The notes: generated by a model not told the origin, from the sequence alone. A stretch of DNA of 64,000 nt from Corynebacterium sp. 13CS0277 (GCF_002994655.1 NZ_PPDL01000010.1:38897-102896), one strand, 5' to 3'; positions 55,065-63,928 are shown, counted from the stretch's first letter. Made by a program: numbers and translations.

Positions 55065-55541
55065 ATGAGTATCGAAGTCACCATTGAGATCCCTAAGGGT
55101 TCCCGCAACAAGTACGAAGTCGACCACGAGTCCGGCAAGGTCTACCTCGACCGCTACCTGTTCACCCCGATGGCCTACCCCGCCGACTACGGCTTCATCG
55201 ACCACACCCTGGGTGAGGATGGTGACCCGCTGGACGCCCTGGTGATCCTCCCGGAGCCCGTGTTCCCGGGCGTCATCGTCAAGGCCCGCCCGCTCGGCGT
55301 GTTCAAGATGACCGACGAAGCTGGTGGCGACGACAAGCTGCTGTGCGTCATCGACGACGTGCGCTACGACCACTTCCAGGACATCTCGGACGTCTCCGAT
55401 TTCATCAAGGATGAGATCGAGCACTTCTTCGTCCACTACAAGGACCTGGAGCCCAACAAGGAAGTCACCGGCTCCGGCTGGGGCGACAAGGCGGAGGCGG
55501 AGAAGATCCTCGCCGAGGCCATCGAGCGCTACGGGAAGTAA
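55065..55541 (+). CDS. ppa: Inorganic pyrophosphatase (family I)
   Basis: Ppa hydrolyses pyrophosphate and drives biosynthesis forward. The 158-aa protein has [13 protein letters not shown] at residues 8-20, the metal-binding signature DGDPLDALV near 52 and VIDDVRYDH near 89. ATG 55065 gives the usual [13 protein letters not shown] start; GGGA lies just upstream. A strong terminator follows. The divergent arrangement with dacB matches Rv3627c/Rv3628. Confidence 0.97.
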   Translation: MSIEVTIEIPKGSRNKYEVDHESGKVYLDRYLFTPMAYPADYGFIDHTLGEDGDPLDALVILPEPVFPGVIVKARPLGVFKMTDEAGGDDKLLCVIDDVRYDHFQDISDVSDFIKDEIEHFFVHYKDLEPNKEVTGSGWGDKAEAEKILAEAIERYGK

Positions 55542-55640
55542 CTCACCTCTTCCCCGCGCGCCCGCCCCGCACTCTCAGGGGCGGCTGCGCACCACAGAGC
55601 TGGCTGAAAGCAGTCAGCGGACACATGTCACTTCTGTGAC

Positions 55641-55679
55641 GAGGGTGGGTGCCTGTGCGCAGGCACCCACCCTCTTTGT
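55641..55679 (+). terminator. Rho-independent terminator after ppa
   Basis: GAGGGTGGGTGCCTG and CAGGCACCCACCCTC form a perfect 15-bp stem with a 4-nt loop, followed by TTTGTC. It lies 100 bp after ppa and separates it from the channel genes. A small GTCAC..GTGAC repeat precedes it. Confidence 0.85.
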
Positions 55680-55709
55680 CACCCGCATCCCGGGAGGTTT
55701 GCTGCAACC

Positions 55710-56618
55710 GTGGACGAGTCGAACCGGCGCTATTCCCCCTCGGCGTGGCTGCACGCAGCCCGGCGCGCCTGGGGCCACGTCTTCCACCGGGAGGTGCCCC
55801 CGGGTGCCAGCCGGCAGCAGCGGTGGGAGGCCCGCTTTGAGGGGCCGCTGCTCATCATTTCGGTGATTTTCCTCGGCATGTTTGCCTGGGCGTCGTTGGC
55901 GGATTTGGGGCCGTGGGCGCAGCATGTGACGCGGGTGAGTTTCACCGCGATTTGGGTGGTGTTCCTCATTGACTATGTGGTGCGCCTGGTGCTCGCGGAG
56001 AACCGGTGGCGGTGGTTTTTCCGCCACCTGCCGGAGTTCCTTCTCGTGGCGTTGCCGTGGTTTCGGCCGCTGCAGATTTTGCGCATTGTGCCGACGCTGC
56101 TTCTCCTGCAGCGGGTGAGTGCCACGAGCCGCAATATTACGGTCGCGACCTACACGATTGTCGGCTCGGTGATCATGGTGTTGGTGGCGGCGCTGGCGAT
56201 TTATGACGTGGAGTCCCCGGACCCGTCCTCCCAGATTGATTCTTTTGGGGATGCGCTGTGGTGGTCGATCGTGACGGTGACGACGGTCGGCTATGGCGAT
56301 ATCGCACCCGTGACGGGCTTTGGCCGGGTGGTGGGTATCGCCCTGATGTCGGGTGGCATTGCTTTGGCGGGTGTGCTCACGGCGACGGTGTCGGCGTATT
56401 TGGTCCGCTCCGTGGAGGGCACCGACGCGGATGCCGCCCAGGATGCGGCGGATCGGGATGAGTTCACCCACACCACCTTGGCCGAGTTGCGGGCGGACAA
56501 TGAGCGGCTGGCCGCCCAGGTGGAGCAGTTGGGCGCGAAGCTGGATGCGGTGTTGGCGGCCGTGCAGCCCGGCTCGCAGGCAGGCGCCGACGGGCAGCAT
56601 CCTGGGGGTGCGCGGTGA
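55710..56618 (+). CDS. Voltage-gated-type potassium channel protein, first of a pair
   Basis: The 302-aa protein has the six-helix layout of a K+ channel: helices from about 45 on, an Arg-bearing S4-like segment (FRPLQILRIVPTLLLLQRV), a pore helix and the selectivity filter TTVGYGDIAP near residue 191, a final S6 helix, and a cytoplasmic coiled coil (LAELRADNERLAAQVEQLGAKLDAV). No RCK/TrkA domain is fused. The GTG start has GGAGG 12 bases upstream. The gene overlaps its paralogue by four bases (GTGA). Confidence 0.9.
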   Translation: MDESNRRYSPSAWLHAARRAWGHVFHREVPPGASRQQRWEARFEGPLLIISVIFLGMFAWASLADLGPWAQHVTRVSFTAIWVVFLIDYVVRLVLAENRWRWFFRHLPEFLLVALPWFRPLQILRIVPTLLLLQRVSATSRNITVATYTIVGSVIMVLVAALAIYDVESPDPSSQIDSFGDALWWSIVTVTTVGYGDIAPVTGFGRVVGIALMSGGIALAGVLTATVSAYLVRSVEGTDADAAQDAADRDEFTHTTLAELRADNERLAAQVEQLGAKLDAVLAAVQPGSQAGADGQHPGGAR

Positions 56619-57634
56619 GCGACGCGCAGGACACGACGGGCCGCGAGCCTTACGACCCCGCCCCGGAGCACACTCCCCCGCAGCAGGCGAGCCCCACAAC
56701 ACCAGCCCCCGCGGGGGCGCGGGGGCCGCACGCCCGGCAGCCACGCTCCGCCCGGGGTGCAAAGACGACGTCCTCGCGGCCGCCGCGGCCCGCACCGGAC
56801 TTCCTCGCGGGGGTGCGCATGGTGCTGGTGAGCCTGTTTCGGCCGGAGATCCCTGAGGATGCCACGCCACAGCACCGCTGGGAGGCCCGCGTCGAAGGCC
56901 CCCTGCTCATCGTCAGTCTGCTCTTCGTCGCCATGTTCGCGCTCACCTCTTTGAGTCCCGGGGAGTCCGCCTGGACCCGGGCCGCCGATCTTGGGATGAC
57001 GTTGGCGTGGTTGGCGTTCGGGGTGGACTACGCCGCCCGCCTCTATCTCGCCGAGCCGCGGGCCCGCTGGTTTTGGCGGCACCTGCCCGAGTTCGCCCTC
57101 GTGGTGTTGCCGTGGTTCCGGCCGCTGAAGATGCTGCGCATCATGCCCAGCCTGTTCTTGCTGCAGCGGATCTCGCCGACCACGAGGCGCACCACCGTCG
57201 CGGTCTACACCGCACTGGGCACGGTGCTGCTCATCCTGGTGGCGGCGCTGGCGATGTTTGATGCGGAAGCCACCAATGAGCTGTCGGGGGTCAACACCTT
57301 CAGTGATGCGTTGTGGTGGTCGATCGTCACCGTCACCACGGTCGGCTATGGCGATATCGCCCCTGCCACCGGCTTCGGCCGCCTGTTGGGCACCATTTTG
57401 ATGTTCGGGGGTATCGCCATCGCGGGCGTGATCACCGCGCTCATTGCTGCCTGGTTTGTGGAGCAGCTCGAGGGGGAGGCCGACGAGCAGCGCAGCGACA
57501 ACCAGCAGGAACTGCTGCAGGAGATTCGGCAGCTGCGCCGGGAGTTGGCGGACGTGCGCGCCGAAATCGGGGCACTGAAGCGGGCGGGCCGGAAGACGGC
57601 GAAAACACCCCCGAAACATTCCCACCCCGAATAG
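56615..57634 (+). CDS. Voltage-gated-type potassium channel protein, second of a pair
   Basis: The 339-aa paralogue shares the layout and much of the sequence of the gene before it (QHRWEAR.EGPLLI, RWFWRHLPEFALVVLPWFRPLKMLRI, LWWSIVTVTTVGYGDIAP near 242, LMFGGIAIAGVITA). It adds a Pro/Ala/Arg-rich N-terminal region of about 65 residues and ends with its own coiled coil (EIRQLRRELADVRAEIGAL) and a basic tail. The starts overlap, so the two are made together and may form mixed tetramers; that is inference. Confidence 0.9.
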   Translation: MSDAQDTTGREPYDPAPEHTPPQQASPTTPAPAGARGPHARQPRSARGAKTTSSRPPRPAPDFLAGVRMVLVSLFRPEIPEDATPQHRWEARVEGPLLIVSLLFVAMFALTSLSPGESAWTRAADLGMTLAWLAFGVDYAARLYLAEPRARWFWRHLPEFALVVLPWFRPLKMLRIMPSLFLLQRISPTTRRTTVAVYTALGTVLLILVAALAMFDAEATNELSGVNTFSDALWWSIVTVTTVGYGDIAPATGFGRLLGTILMFGGIAIAGVITALIAAWFVEQLEGEADEQRSDNQQELLQEIRQLRRELADVRAEIGALKRAGRKTAKTPPKHSHPE

Positions 57635-57714
57635 TGGGTCTTCCATCGGGCAACACGCTACAGTGAAACGAGATGTTTCTCGGGCCATCCAAGACAAGAA
57701 AGGTGGATGTCACC

Positions 57715-58005
57715 ATGCGGGAAGTCGCTGTGACTGAGGTCCCTGCGGGCGCCCAGCTGATCGATGTGCGGGAACCGGAAGAGTTCAGCCAGGTGCATGC
57801 GGCGGGCGCGGTGAACGTGCCGCTCGCGCAGGTGCCGAGCGCGCTGGGCACGTTGGATGTGGACCGCGACGTCTACGTCATTTGCCAGTCCGGTGGGCGT
57901 TCCGCCCGCGCCGCCCAGTACTTGGCGGCCAACGGCATCGACGCCATCAACGTTGCTGGTGGCACGTCCGCGTGGGTGGCGGCCAACCTGCCGCAGGAGC
58001 ACTAA
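57715..58005 (+). CDS. Single-domain rhodanese
   Basis: The 96-aa protein starts at ATG 57715 after AGGTGG. It is a small rhodanese with LIDVREPEEF near residue 15 and the active-site loop VICQSGGRSARAA, catalytic cysteine C57. Such proteins move sulfane sulfur from persulfides to cyanide, thiols or partner proteins. It is coupled to a MarR regulator (TAATG), suggesting that the regulator senses a sulfur or redox signal; this is inference. Confidence 0.92.
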   Translation: MREVAVTEVPAGAQLIDVREPEEFSQVHAAGAVNVPLAQVPSALGTLDVDRDVYVICQSGGRSARAAQYLAANGIDAINVAGGTSAWVAANLPQEH

Positions 58006-58451
58006 TGCCCCACCATCCTGATGTGCCGACCGCACTGCTGGAGTCCCCGTCGTTCCAGTTGGAGCGGCTGCGTCGCCGCACCCGCGACCACGTCGAGGCG
58101 GACCTCGCGGGCCACAAGACGACGCTGCGGGAATTCTGGGTGCTGACCTGCCTGGTGTCGGGGGATGCGGCCAGCCAGTCCGCCCTGTGCGATGTGCTGG
58201 CGGTGGATGCCTCCGACATGGTGCGTCTCGTCGACGCCCTGGAGAAGCGGGGCTGGGCGAAGCGGGAACGCGACCCGAAGGATCGCCGCCGGCAGATCGT
58301 GGCGTCGACGAAGAAAGGCAAGTCCGCCCAGAAGGAACTCGCCGTTCTGGTCGCCGCCGCCGAGGATCGTGCCCTCGATGAGTCGACGTCGAAGCAGCTC
58401 AAGCACCTGCGGAAGTTGGCGAAGTCGATCATCGCCGCCGACGACGACTAA
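58005..58451 (+). CDS. MarR-family transcriptional regulator
   Basis: The 148-aa protein has the MarR winged helix: LREFWVLTCLVSGDAASQSALCDVLAVDASDMVRLVDALEKRGWAKRERDPKDRRRQIVA, with the wing in the DPKDRRR part. One cysteine (C in SALCDVL) lies in the recognition region. It shares a base with the rhodanese stop codon. Its targets are not visible here; autoregulation of the pair is common for the family. A terminator follows. Confidence 0.92.
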   Translation: MPHHPDVPTALLESPSFQLERLRRRTRDHVEADLAGHKTTLREFWVLTCLVSGDAASQSALCDVLAVDASDMVRLVDALEKRGWAKRERDPKDRRRQIVASTKKGKSAQKELAVLVAAAEDRALDESTSKQLKHLRKLAKSIIAADDD

Positions 58452-58530
58452 CACCCCGCACCCTCCCCAGGGGCGCACCCCGGGAACGACGTGTGTGCGC
58501 GTGGTCGTCTGCTGTCCCTCGTCTGTCTCA

Positions 58531-58563
58531 CCCCGTACCGGCGTCTCACCCGGTGCGGGGTTT
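58531..58563 (+). terminator. Terminator after the MarR gene
   Basis: CCCCGTACCGG pairs with CCGGTGCGGGG (11 bp, one G-T pair) and is followed by TTT. It ends the rhodanese-MarR unit. Confidence 0.7.
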
Positions 58564-58742
58564 CGCGCGACTGGAGAACCGCCACCTTCGCACGCATGTC
58601 CGCGCCTGCGGCCCGGTGAGATTCTTCTTCTTTCTACCCCCTCGACCCCTTCTTTTGGATGTCGTCGTGTTGTCTCTTCTTCCTCAGTTTTCTCTTTCTC
58701 TTCTTCTATCGTCCTCGCAGCCTCCCGTGAGCGTGTGCCCCC
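58564..58742 (+). promoter_or_regulatory. Pyrimidine-rich leader of the Pls/PosA-type gene
   Basis: From about 58620 to 58715 the sense strand is almost all C and T with long TTCTTC/TCTTT runs. No ribosome site precedes the ATG at 58743. CTATCG near 58706 and TTGGAT near 58656 are possible -10 and -35 elements. The composition is very unlike the rest of the window. Confidence 0.5.
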
Positions 58743-61700
58743 ATGTCTTCCCCCACTGAGTTTCTCCGCGCGGCGCACGCCGCCCCGCCGCGCACCCTCC
58801 TCGACGTGCTGGAGGCCACCGCCGCACGCTTCCCCGATGCGGCCGCCATCGACGATGGGCAGGTCATCACCTACGCCGAACTCGTCGAGGAAGTCCACCG
58901 CACCGCCGCCTGGTTGGCCTCGCTGGGTATCGGCCACGGGGATCGGGTGGGGTTAAGGATGCCCTCGGGGCATAAGGATCTCTACATCGCGCTGTTGAGC
59001 GTGCTGGCGGCAGGCGCAGCCTATGTGCCGGTGGACGCCGACGACCCGGAGGAGCGCGCCGAGATCGTCTTCGGGCAGGCGCAGGTGGCGGCCATCTTCG
59101 GTGCCAGCGGGTTGCGGCTGACAGGCCCCCGCCGGCCGGCCCGCCCCATCCAGCGCCCCAGTTGCGGCGATGACGCGTGGATTATTTTCACCTCCGGGTC
59201 CACGGGCCTGCCGAAGGGGGTGGCGATCACCCACCGCAGTGCCGCCGCCTTCGTCGACGCGGAGGCCTCCCTCTTCGTCCAGGACGCACCCCTGGGCCCG
59301 GAGGATCGGGTGCTGGCGGGCCTGTCGGTCGCCTTCGATGCCTCCTGTGAGGAAATGTGGTTGGCGTGGCGGCACGGCGCCTGCCTGGTACCTGCGCCCC
59401 GGGCGCTCGTGCGCTCCGGGGGCGACTTGGGCCCCTGGTTGGCCTCCCGGGGCATTACGGTGATCTCCACGGTGCCGACGCTCGCCGCCCTGTGGCCGGA
59501 GTCCGCACTCGTGGGGGTGCGGCTGATGATTTTCGGCGGGGAGGCCTGCCCCGCGGAGCTCATCGCCCGCCTCGACGATGGCGAGCGGGAAGTGTGGAAC
59601 ACCTACGGCCCCACGGAGGCCACCGTCGTGGCCTGCGGGGCGCGGCTGCGGGCGGGGGAGCCGGTGACGATTGGGTGGCCGTTGGCGGGCTGGGATCTCG
59701 CCGTCGTGGATGCGCACGGCCAGCCCGCGGAGCACGGTGAGCTCATCATCGGTGGAGTGGGGTTGGGGCGGTACCTCGACGAGGACAAAGACCGCGTGGT
59801 CTACGCCCCGCATGAGGGGCTGGGGTGGGCGCGCGCCTACCGCACGGGCGATATGGTGCGCGTGGGTCCCGACGGCCTGCACTTCATTGGGCGGGTGGAC
59901 GACCAGGTGAAGATCGGTGGCCGCCGCATTGAGCTCGGGGAGGTCACCGCGCAGCTCAGCCAGGCGCCCCACGTGCAGGCGGCGGCGGTGCTCGCCCAGG
60001 AGACTGCCGCCGGCACGAAAGTGCTGGTGGGCTACTTCAGCCCCACCGCAGACGCCTTCGGCGATGGGCTCACCCCGGCCGACGACCCGGCGGCCGCCGC
60101 GCGCCTCGTGGAGGAGGTGCGCGCCGACCTGGCGCGCCGCATGCCGGCGGCCCTGGTGCCGCGCCTGCACCTCATGCCGCAGCTGCCGGTGACGACCTCC
60201 GGCAAGGTGGACAAGAAGGCCCTGCCCTGGCCCCTGGAGACCACCACCCAGGAGTTCTCCTGCCCCCGCCAGCGGCTCATCGCCGCCGCGTGGGCGGACG
60301 CCGGGGTGGAAGCCCAGGACGACAACACGGATTTCTTCGCCGCCGGTGGCACCTCCTTGGCGGCGGCCGCCGTCGCGGCCGGCCTGCGGGCCCACGCCCC
60401 CAGCCTCAGCGTGCGGGACATCTACGACTACCCGCGCCTCGGCGCCCTGGCGGAACGCCTCCTGGCCCTCGCCCCCGACATTGATGCGGCCCTCACCGCC
60501 CCCACCGGCACGGCCGGTGTCCCCGGGCCGGCAGGATCTGCCGCGGACGACGCAACTAAAGTACCGGTGCGCCCGGTGCCGCGGGCCACGCAGGCCGCCC
60601 AGCTGGCGGCGTTGCCGGTCTTTCTTGGGGTGCGGGCACTGCTGTGGCTCGCCTGGCTGCTCATCGGCCTGTGGGGGGCGGGCGTGGCGGGCCCCGGGTG
60701 GGCGCTCGCGGGGGCGCTGTACGTGCTGCCGCCGGTGCGGATGCTGCTCAGCGCCGCCAGCTGCCGGGCACTCACCGCCGGGCTGCAGCCAGGTGAGTAT
60801 CCCCGGGGTGGGGTCGTGCACCTGCGGGTGTGGGCCGCGGAGCGCCTCCAGGAGGCGTTCGGCGCCCACGGCACCGCCGGTGCCGTGTTCATCGGCGTCT
60901 ACGCCCGCCTGCTGGGCTGCCGCGTCGGCCGGGGCGTGACCCTGCACTCCGTGCCGCCGGTGACGGGCATGGCCCGCTTCGGCGCGTACTGCGCCATCGG
61001 CCCCGAGGTCGACCTGTGCGGCTACGAGGTGCGCGGGGACCGCTTCCTCCTCGGGCCGGTGCGCATCGGCCCGCAGGCCCGCGTCGGCGCCCGGGCCGTG
61101 CTGGCCCCGGGGGCGCATGTGGCGCGCGGCAGCCACCTGGAGGCCCACGCCCACCTCGACCGGCGCACCACCCCCGGTAGCCGCTGGGCGGGCAGCCCCG
61201 CCGTGCGGGTGGGCCGCCCGCGCCGCACCTTCCCCACCGACCCGCCGCCCGCGGCCCGGCTGTGGGTCGCCGCCCACGGTGCCGCGGCCGCGCTCGCGGG
61301 GGCGCTGCCCGTCCTCAGTGTCGCCTGCGGCGCCGCACTCGTCGGCCTGCTGCCCGCGCGGCTTGGTGCTGTAGGCGCGGCCCGGGTGGGCTGGGCGCTC
61401 GCGCTTGCGCCGGTGGGCGCGGTCGTGGCGCTGGGCGTGCTGGCGCTGCTCATCGCGGTCGTGGTGCGGCTCGCGCAGCGCGGCCTCGACGAGGACATCC
61501 ACCCTGTCCGCAGCGCCCACGGGGTGCGCATCTGGCTGGTCTGGCGCCTCATGGACGACGCCCGCCGCCACCTGTTCCCCCTCTACGCGGCGCTGCTCAC
61601 CCCGCACTGGCTGCGGCTGCTGGGGGCCCGGGTGGGGCGCGATGCGGAAGTCTCCACCGCGGTCCTCATCCCCCGCTTGACGGAGGTGCGGGAAGAAACC

Positions 61701-62777
61701 TTCTGCGCCGATGACACCCAGCTTGGCGGCTACCAGCTCGGCAACGGCTGGATCCGCACCGGGCGGGTCACCATCGGTCGCCGCAGCTTCGTCGGCAACT
61801 CCGGGCTCGTCGCCCCCGGGCGCAAAGTGAAGAAAAACAGCCTCATCGCGGTGCTCTCCCAGGCGCCGAAGCAGGCGAAGGCGAACTCCGACTGGATGGG
61901 CTCCCCGCCGGTGCGGCTGCGCCGCGTCGCCGTCTGCGCGGACGGGGCCCGCACCTACCAGCCGGGAACCGCGCTCAAGGTCGCCCGCGCCGCCGTGGAG
62001 ACCCTGCGGCTGACCGCCCCCATGACGTCGAGCCTGCTGGCCTGCGGTGTGGCCGCCGCCGGCGCGGTGACGTGGGTACACACGGGTAGCGTGCTCGCGA
62101 CGTGGGCGGCGCTGCTGGCCGCCCAGGCCACCGCCGGGGTGGCGGCGCTCATCATCACCGTGTTGGTGAAGTGGGCGTGCGTCGGCCGCATCCGCCCCGG
62201 CGCCCACGCCCTGTGGACGCCGTTTATCTGGCTCAACGAACTCCAGGACGCGTTCGTGGAATCGGTGCTCGCGGTGTGGCTGCTCACCAAGGCCCCCGGC
62301 ACCCCGCTCATCCCGGCCGCCATGCGGCTACTGGGGGCGCGTGTCGGCCGGGGCTGCTGGCTGGAATCCTATTGGCTGCCCGAGGCGGACCTCGTCCGCA
62401 TCGGCGATGGTGCCACCGTGGAGCGGGGCTGCGTGGTGCAAACCCACCTCTTCCAAGACCGCGTCATGTCCCTCGACGTGGTGCGCCTGGGGGCGGGCAG
62501 TAGCCTCGGCCCCCACAGTGTGATCCTCCCCGGTGCGTCCCTCGGCTGTGGCACACTGGTCGGCGGCTCCTCCCTCGTCCTCAGGGGCGACGCGCTGCCC
62601 GCCGGCACCCAGTGGGCCGGCAACCCCGTCGAGGCCCTCACAGCGCCCCACACAGGCGCACAGGACGCCAACGAGCCGACGCCGCAAAAGGACCCCGAGT
62701 CACGCAGTGCAGGCGACGCCATCCCGCTGCCAGCAGCGGCCGCACCGCCCGCCGCAGCAGACGACGAGGACGACTAG
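58743..62777 (+). CDS. Pls/PosA-type single-module non-ribosomal peptide synthetase
   Basis: The 1,344-aa protein has an adenylation domain (IIFTSGSTGLPKG near 147, NTYGPTEATVVA near 285, GRVDDQVKIGGRRIELGEV near 385, TTSGKVDKKALP near 483), a carrier domain with the phosphopantetheine serine in GGTSL near 538, and no condensation or thioesterase domain. Then come six membrane helices in three pairs, each followed by a hexapeptide-repeat (left-handed beta-helix) domain (about 700-830, 930-1060, 1185-1320). This is the layout of epsilon-poly-lysine synthetase (Pls), which makes homopolymers of cationic amino acids. The substrate code starts with Asp and has Glu at the fifth code site (FDASCEEMW), which fits a cationic substrate. 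Product unknown. Confidence 0.9.
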   Translation: MSSPTEFLRAAHAAPPRTLLDVLEATAARFPDAAAIDDGQVITYAELVEEVHRTAAWLASLGIGHGDRVGLRMPSGHKDLYIALLSVLAAGAAYVPVDADDPEERAEIVFGQAQVAAIFGASGLRLTGPRRPARPIQRPSCGDDAWIIFTSGSTGLPKGVAITHRSAAAFVDAEASLFVQDAPLGPEDRVLAGLSVAFDASCEEMWLAWRHGACLVPAPRALVRSGGDLGPWLASRGITVISTVPTLAALWPESALVGVRLMIFGGEACPAELIARLDDGEREVWNTYGPTEATVVACGARLRAGEPVTIGWPLAGWDLAVVDAHGQPAEHGELIIGGVGLGRYLDEDKDRVVYAPHEGLGWARAYRTGDMVRVGPDGLHFIGRVDDQVKIGGRRIELGEVTAQLSQAPHVQAAAVLAQETAAGTKVLVGYFSPTADAFGDGLTPADDPAAAARLVEEVRADLARRMPAALVPRLHLMPQLPVTTSGKVDKKALPWPLETTTQEFSCPRQRLIAAAWADAGVEAQDDNTDFFAAGGTSLAAAAVAAGLRAHAPSLSVRDIYDYPRLGALAERLLALAPDIDAALTAPTGTAGVPGPAGSAADDATKVPVRPVPRATQAAQLAALPVFLGVRALLWLAWLLIGLWGAGVAGPGWALAGALYVLPPVRMLLSAASCRALTAGLQPGEYPRGGVVHLRVWAAERLQEAFGAHGTAGAVFIGVYARLLGCRVGRGVTLHSVPPVTGMARFGAYCAIGPEVDLCGYEVRGDRFLLGPVRIGPQARVGARAVLAPGAHVARGSHLEAHAHLDRRTTPGSRWAGSPAVRVGRPRRTFPTDPPPAARLWVAAHGAAAALAGALPVLSVACGAALVGLLPARLGAVGAARVGWALALAPVGAVVALGVLALLIAVVVRLAQRGLDEDIHPVRSAHGVRIWLVWRLMDDARRHLFPLYAALLTPHWLRLLGARVGRDAEVSTAVLIPRLTEVREETFCADDTQLGGYQLGNGWIRTGRVTIGRRSFVGNSGLVAPGRKVKKNSLIAVLSQAPKQAKANSDWMGSPPVRLRRVAVCADGARTYQPGTALKVARAAVETLRLTAPMTSSLLACGVAAAGAVTWVHTGSVLATWAALLAAQATAGVAALIITVLVKWACVGRIRPGAHALWTPFIWLNELQDAFVESVLAVWLLTKAPGTPLIPAAMRLLGARVGRGCWLESYWLPEADLVRIGDGATVERGCVVQTHLFQDRVMSLDVVRLGAGSSLGPHSVILPGASLGCGTLVGGSSLVLRGDALPAGTQWAGNPVEALTAPHTGAQDANEPTPQKDPESRSAGDAIPLPAAAAPPAAADDEDD

Positions 62778-62808
62778 CTCGCCGCCACACAGACCGCGAG
62801 AAACGACG

Positions 62809-62855
62809 ACGCTCCCCGGGCACCACCACACAAAGGGGGTGCACACGGGGAGCGT
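62809..62855. terminator. Hairpin between the NRPS gene and ppk2
   Basis: ACGCTCCCCG (62809-62818) pairs with CGGGGAGCGT (62846-62855), with a further inner stem. It lies between two convergent genes and can serve both. No T-run. Confidence 0.6.
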
Positions 62856-62881
62856 GTGAGCTTCAGGCGACGCGGGCGATG

Positions 62882-63781
62882 TTAGTCGCCGATCTGGTCG
62901 CGGCCGCGCAGCACGATCTTCGGATCGGGCTGGCCCACCAGCTCGTGATCCTTACCGGTGTACTCGAACTTCGACAGCACATAGCGCATGGCGTTGATGC
63001 GGGCGCGCTTCTTGTCATTCGACTTGATCGTGATCCACGGCGACTCGTCAGTATCCGTGTAGCGGAACTGCTCTTCCTTCGCGCGGGTGTAATCGTCCCA
63101 GCGGTCCAAGGACGCCAAGTCCATCGGCGACAGCTTCCACTGGCGCACCGGATCCACCTGGCGGATCGCAAACCGGGTGCGCTGCTCCTTCTGGGTCACG
63201 GAGAACCAGAACTTCGTCAAGCTAATCCCGGAGCCCATGATCATGTTCTCCAGCATGGGCACCTCGCGGAGGAACTCGGCGTGCTGCGACTCGGTGCAGA
63301 AGCCCATGACGCGCTCCACGCCGGAACGGTTGTACCAGGAGCGGTCGAAGAAGACGATCTCGCCGGCGCAGGGGAAGTGCTGAATGTAGCGCTGGAAGTA
63401 CCAGGAGGTCGACTCGCGCGGGGAGGGCTTCTCCAGGGCGACGGTGCGGGCACCACGGGGGTTGAGGTGCTCGTTGAAGCGCTTAATGGTGCCACCCTTA
63501 CCGGCGGCGTCGCGGCCTTCAAACAGGATGATGTGGCGCTGGCCGGTATCCTTCGTCCAGTTCTGCCACTTCAGCAGCTCGATCTGGAGGCCGCGCTTGA
63601 TCTTTTCGTACTCGTCGCGCGACATCCGCTCGTCGTAGGGGTAATTCTCCCGCCACGTATCAATCGGCTTCCCCTCGGGAGTCAGCAGGACCGGATCGTC
63701 TTCGTCAGAATCGTCGACGATGTAGCCCTCCGTGGCCGCCAAATCGACGATGGGCAGTTCCTGTTCTTTTGCGTCAGCCAT
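62882..63781 (-). CDS. ppk2: Polyphosphate kinase 2
   Basis: PPK2 transfers phosphate between polyphosphate and nucleoside diphosphates. From ATG 63781 it has 299 aa, with Walker A GRDAAGKGGTIKR near residue 92, the Walker B and lid arginine block FFDRSWYNRSGVERVMGF near 150, and RQVDPVRQWKLSPMDLAS, typical of single-domain class I PPK2. The first 40 residues are acidic and variable. TACAAT (63789-63794) lies seven bases before the ATG, so the message begins at or beside the start codon. Confidence 0.95.
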   Translation of the reverse strand: MADAKEQELPIVDLAATEGYIVDDSDEDDPVLLTPEGKPIDTWRENYPYDERMSRDEYEKIKRGLQIELLKWQNWTKDTGQRHIILFEGRDAAGKGGTIKRFNEHLNPRGARTVALEKPSPRESTSWYFQRYIQHFPCAGEIVFFDRSWYNRSGVERVMGFCTESQHAEFLREVPMLENMIMGSGISLTKFWFSVTQKEQRTRFAIRQVDPVRQWKLSPMDLASLDRWDDYTRAKEEQFRYTDTDESPWITIKSNDKKRARINAMRYVLSKFEYTGKDHELVGQPDPKIVLRGRDQIGD

Positions 63782-63788
63782 GCTTCCG

Positions 63789-63794
63789 ATTGTA
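63789..63794 (-). promoter_or_regulatory. -10 box of ppk2
   Basis: TACAAT on the minus strand matches the TANAAT consensus exactly and ends seven bases before the ATG; GGAAGC lies between. A leader of zero to two bases is expected. Confidence 0.55.
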
Positions 63795-63901
63795 GACCCT
63801 CCCCCGGGTATCCCCGCCCCGTTTTGCGCATCGACCTGGGCACACACCCCACTATTGCCCCCATCTAGGGGTGCTCGGGCAGCCGCACCCGCCGCTCAGC
63901 C

Positions 63902-63919
63902 TGTAGCGGAAGCGCTACA
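63902..63919. repeat. Short perfect inverted repeat next to the IS end
   Basis: TGTAGCG and CGCTACA form a 7-bp stem with a 4-nt loop, 10 bp outside the probable IS end. It may be an insertion target or a terminator hairpin. Confidence 0.45.
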
Positions 63920-63928
63920 CCGCTGGGC

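Noticed and set aside
58953..62207. 1,084-codon minus-strand frame opposite the NRPS gene
   Set aside because: Shadow of the Pls/PosA-type synthetase in high-GC DNA; no recognisable domain.
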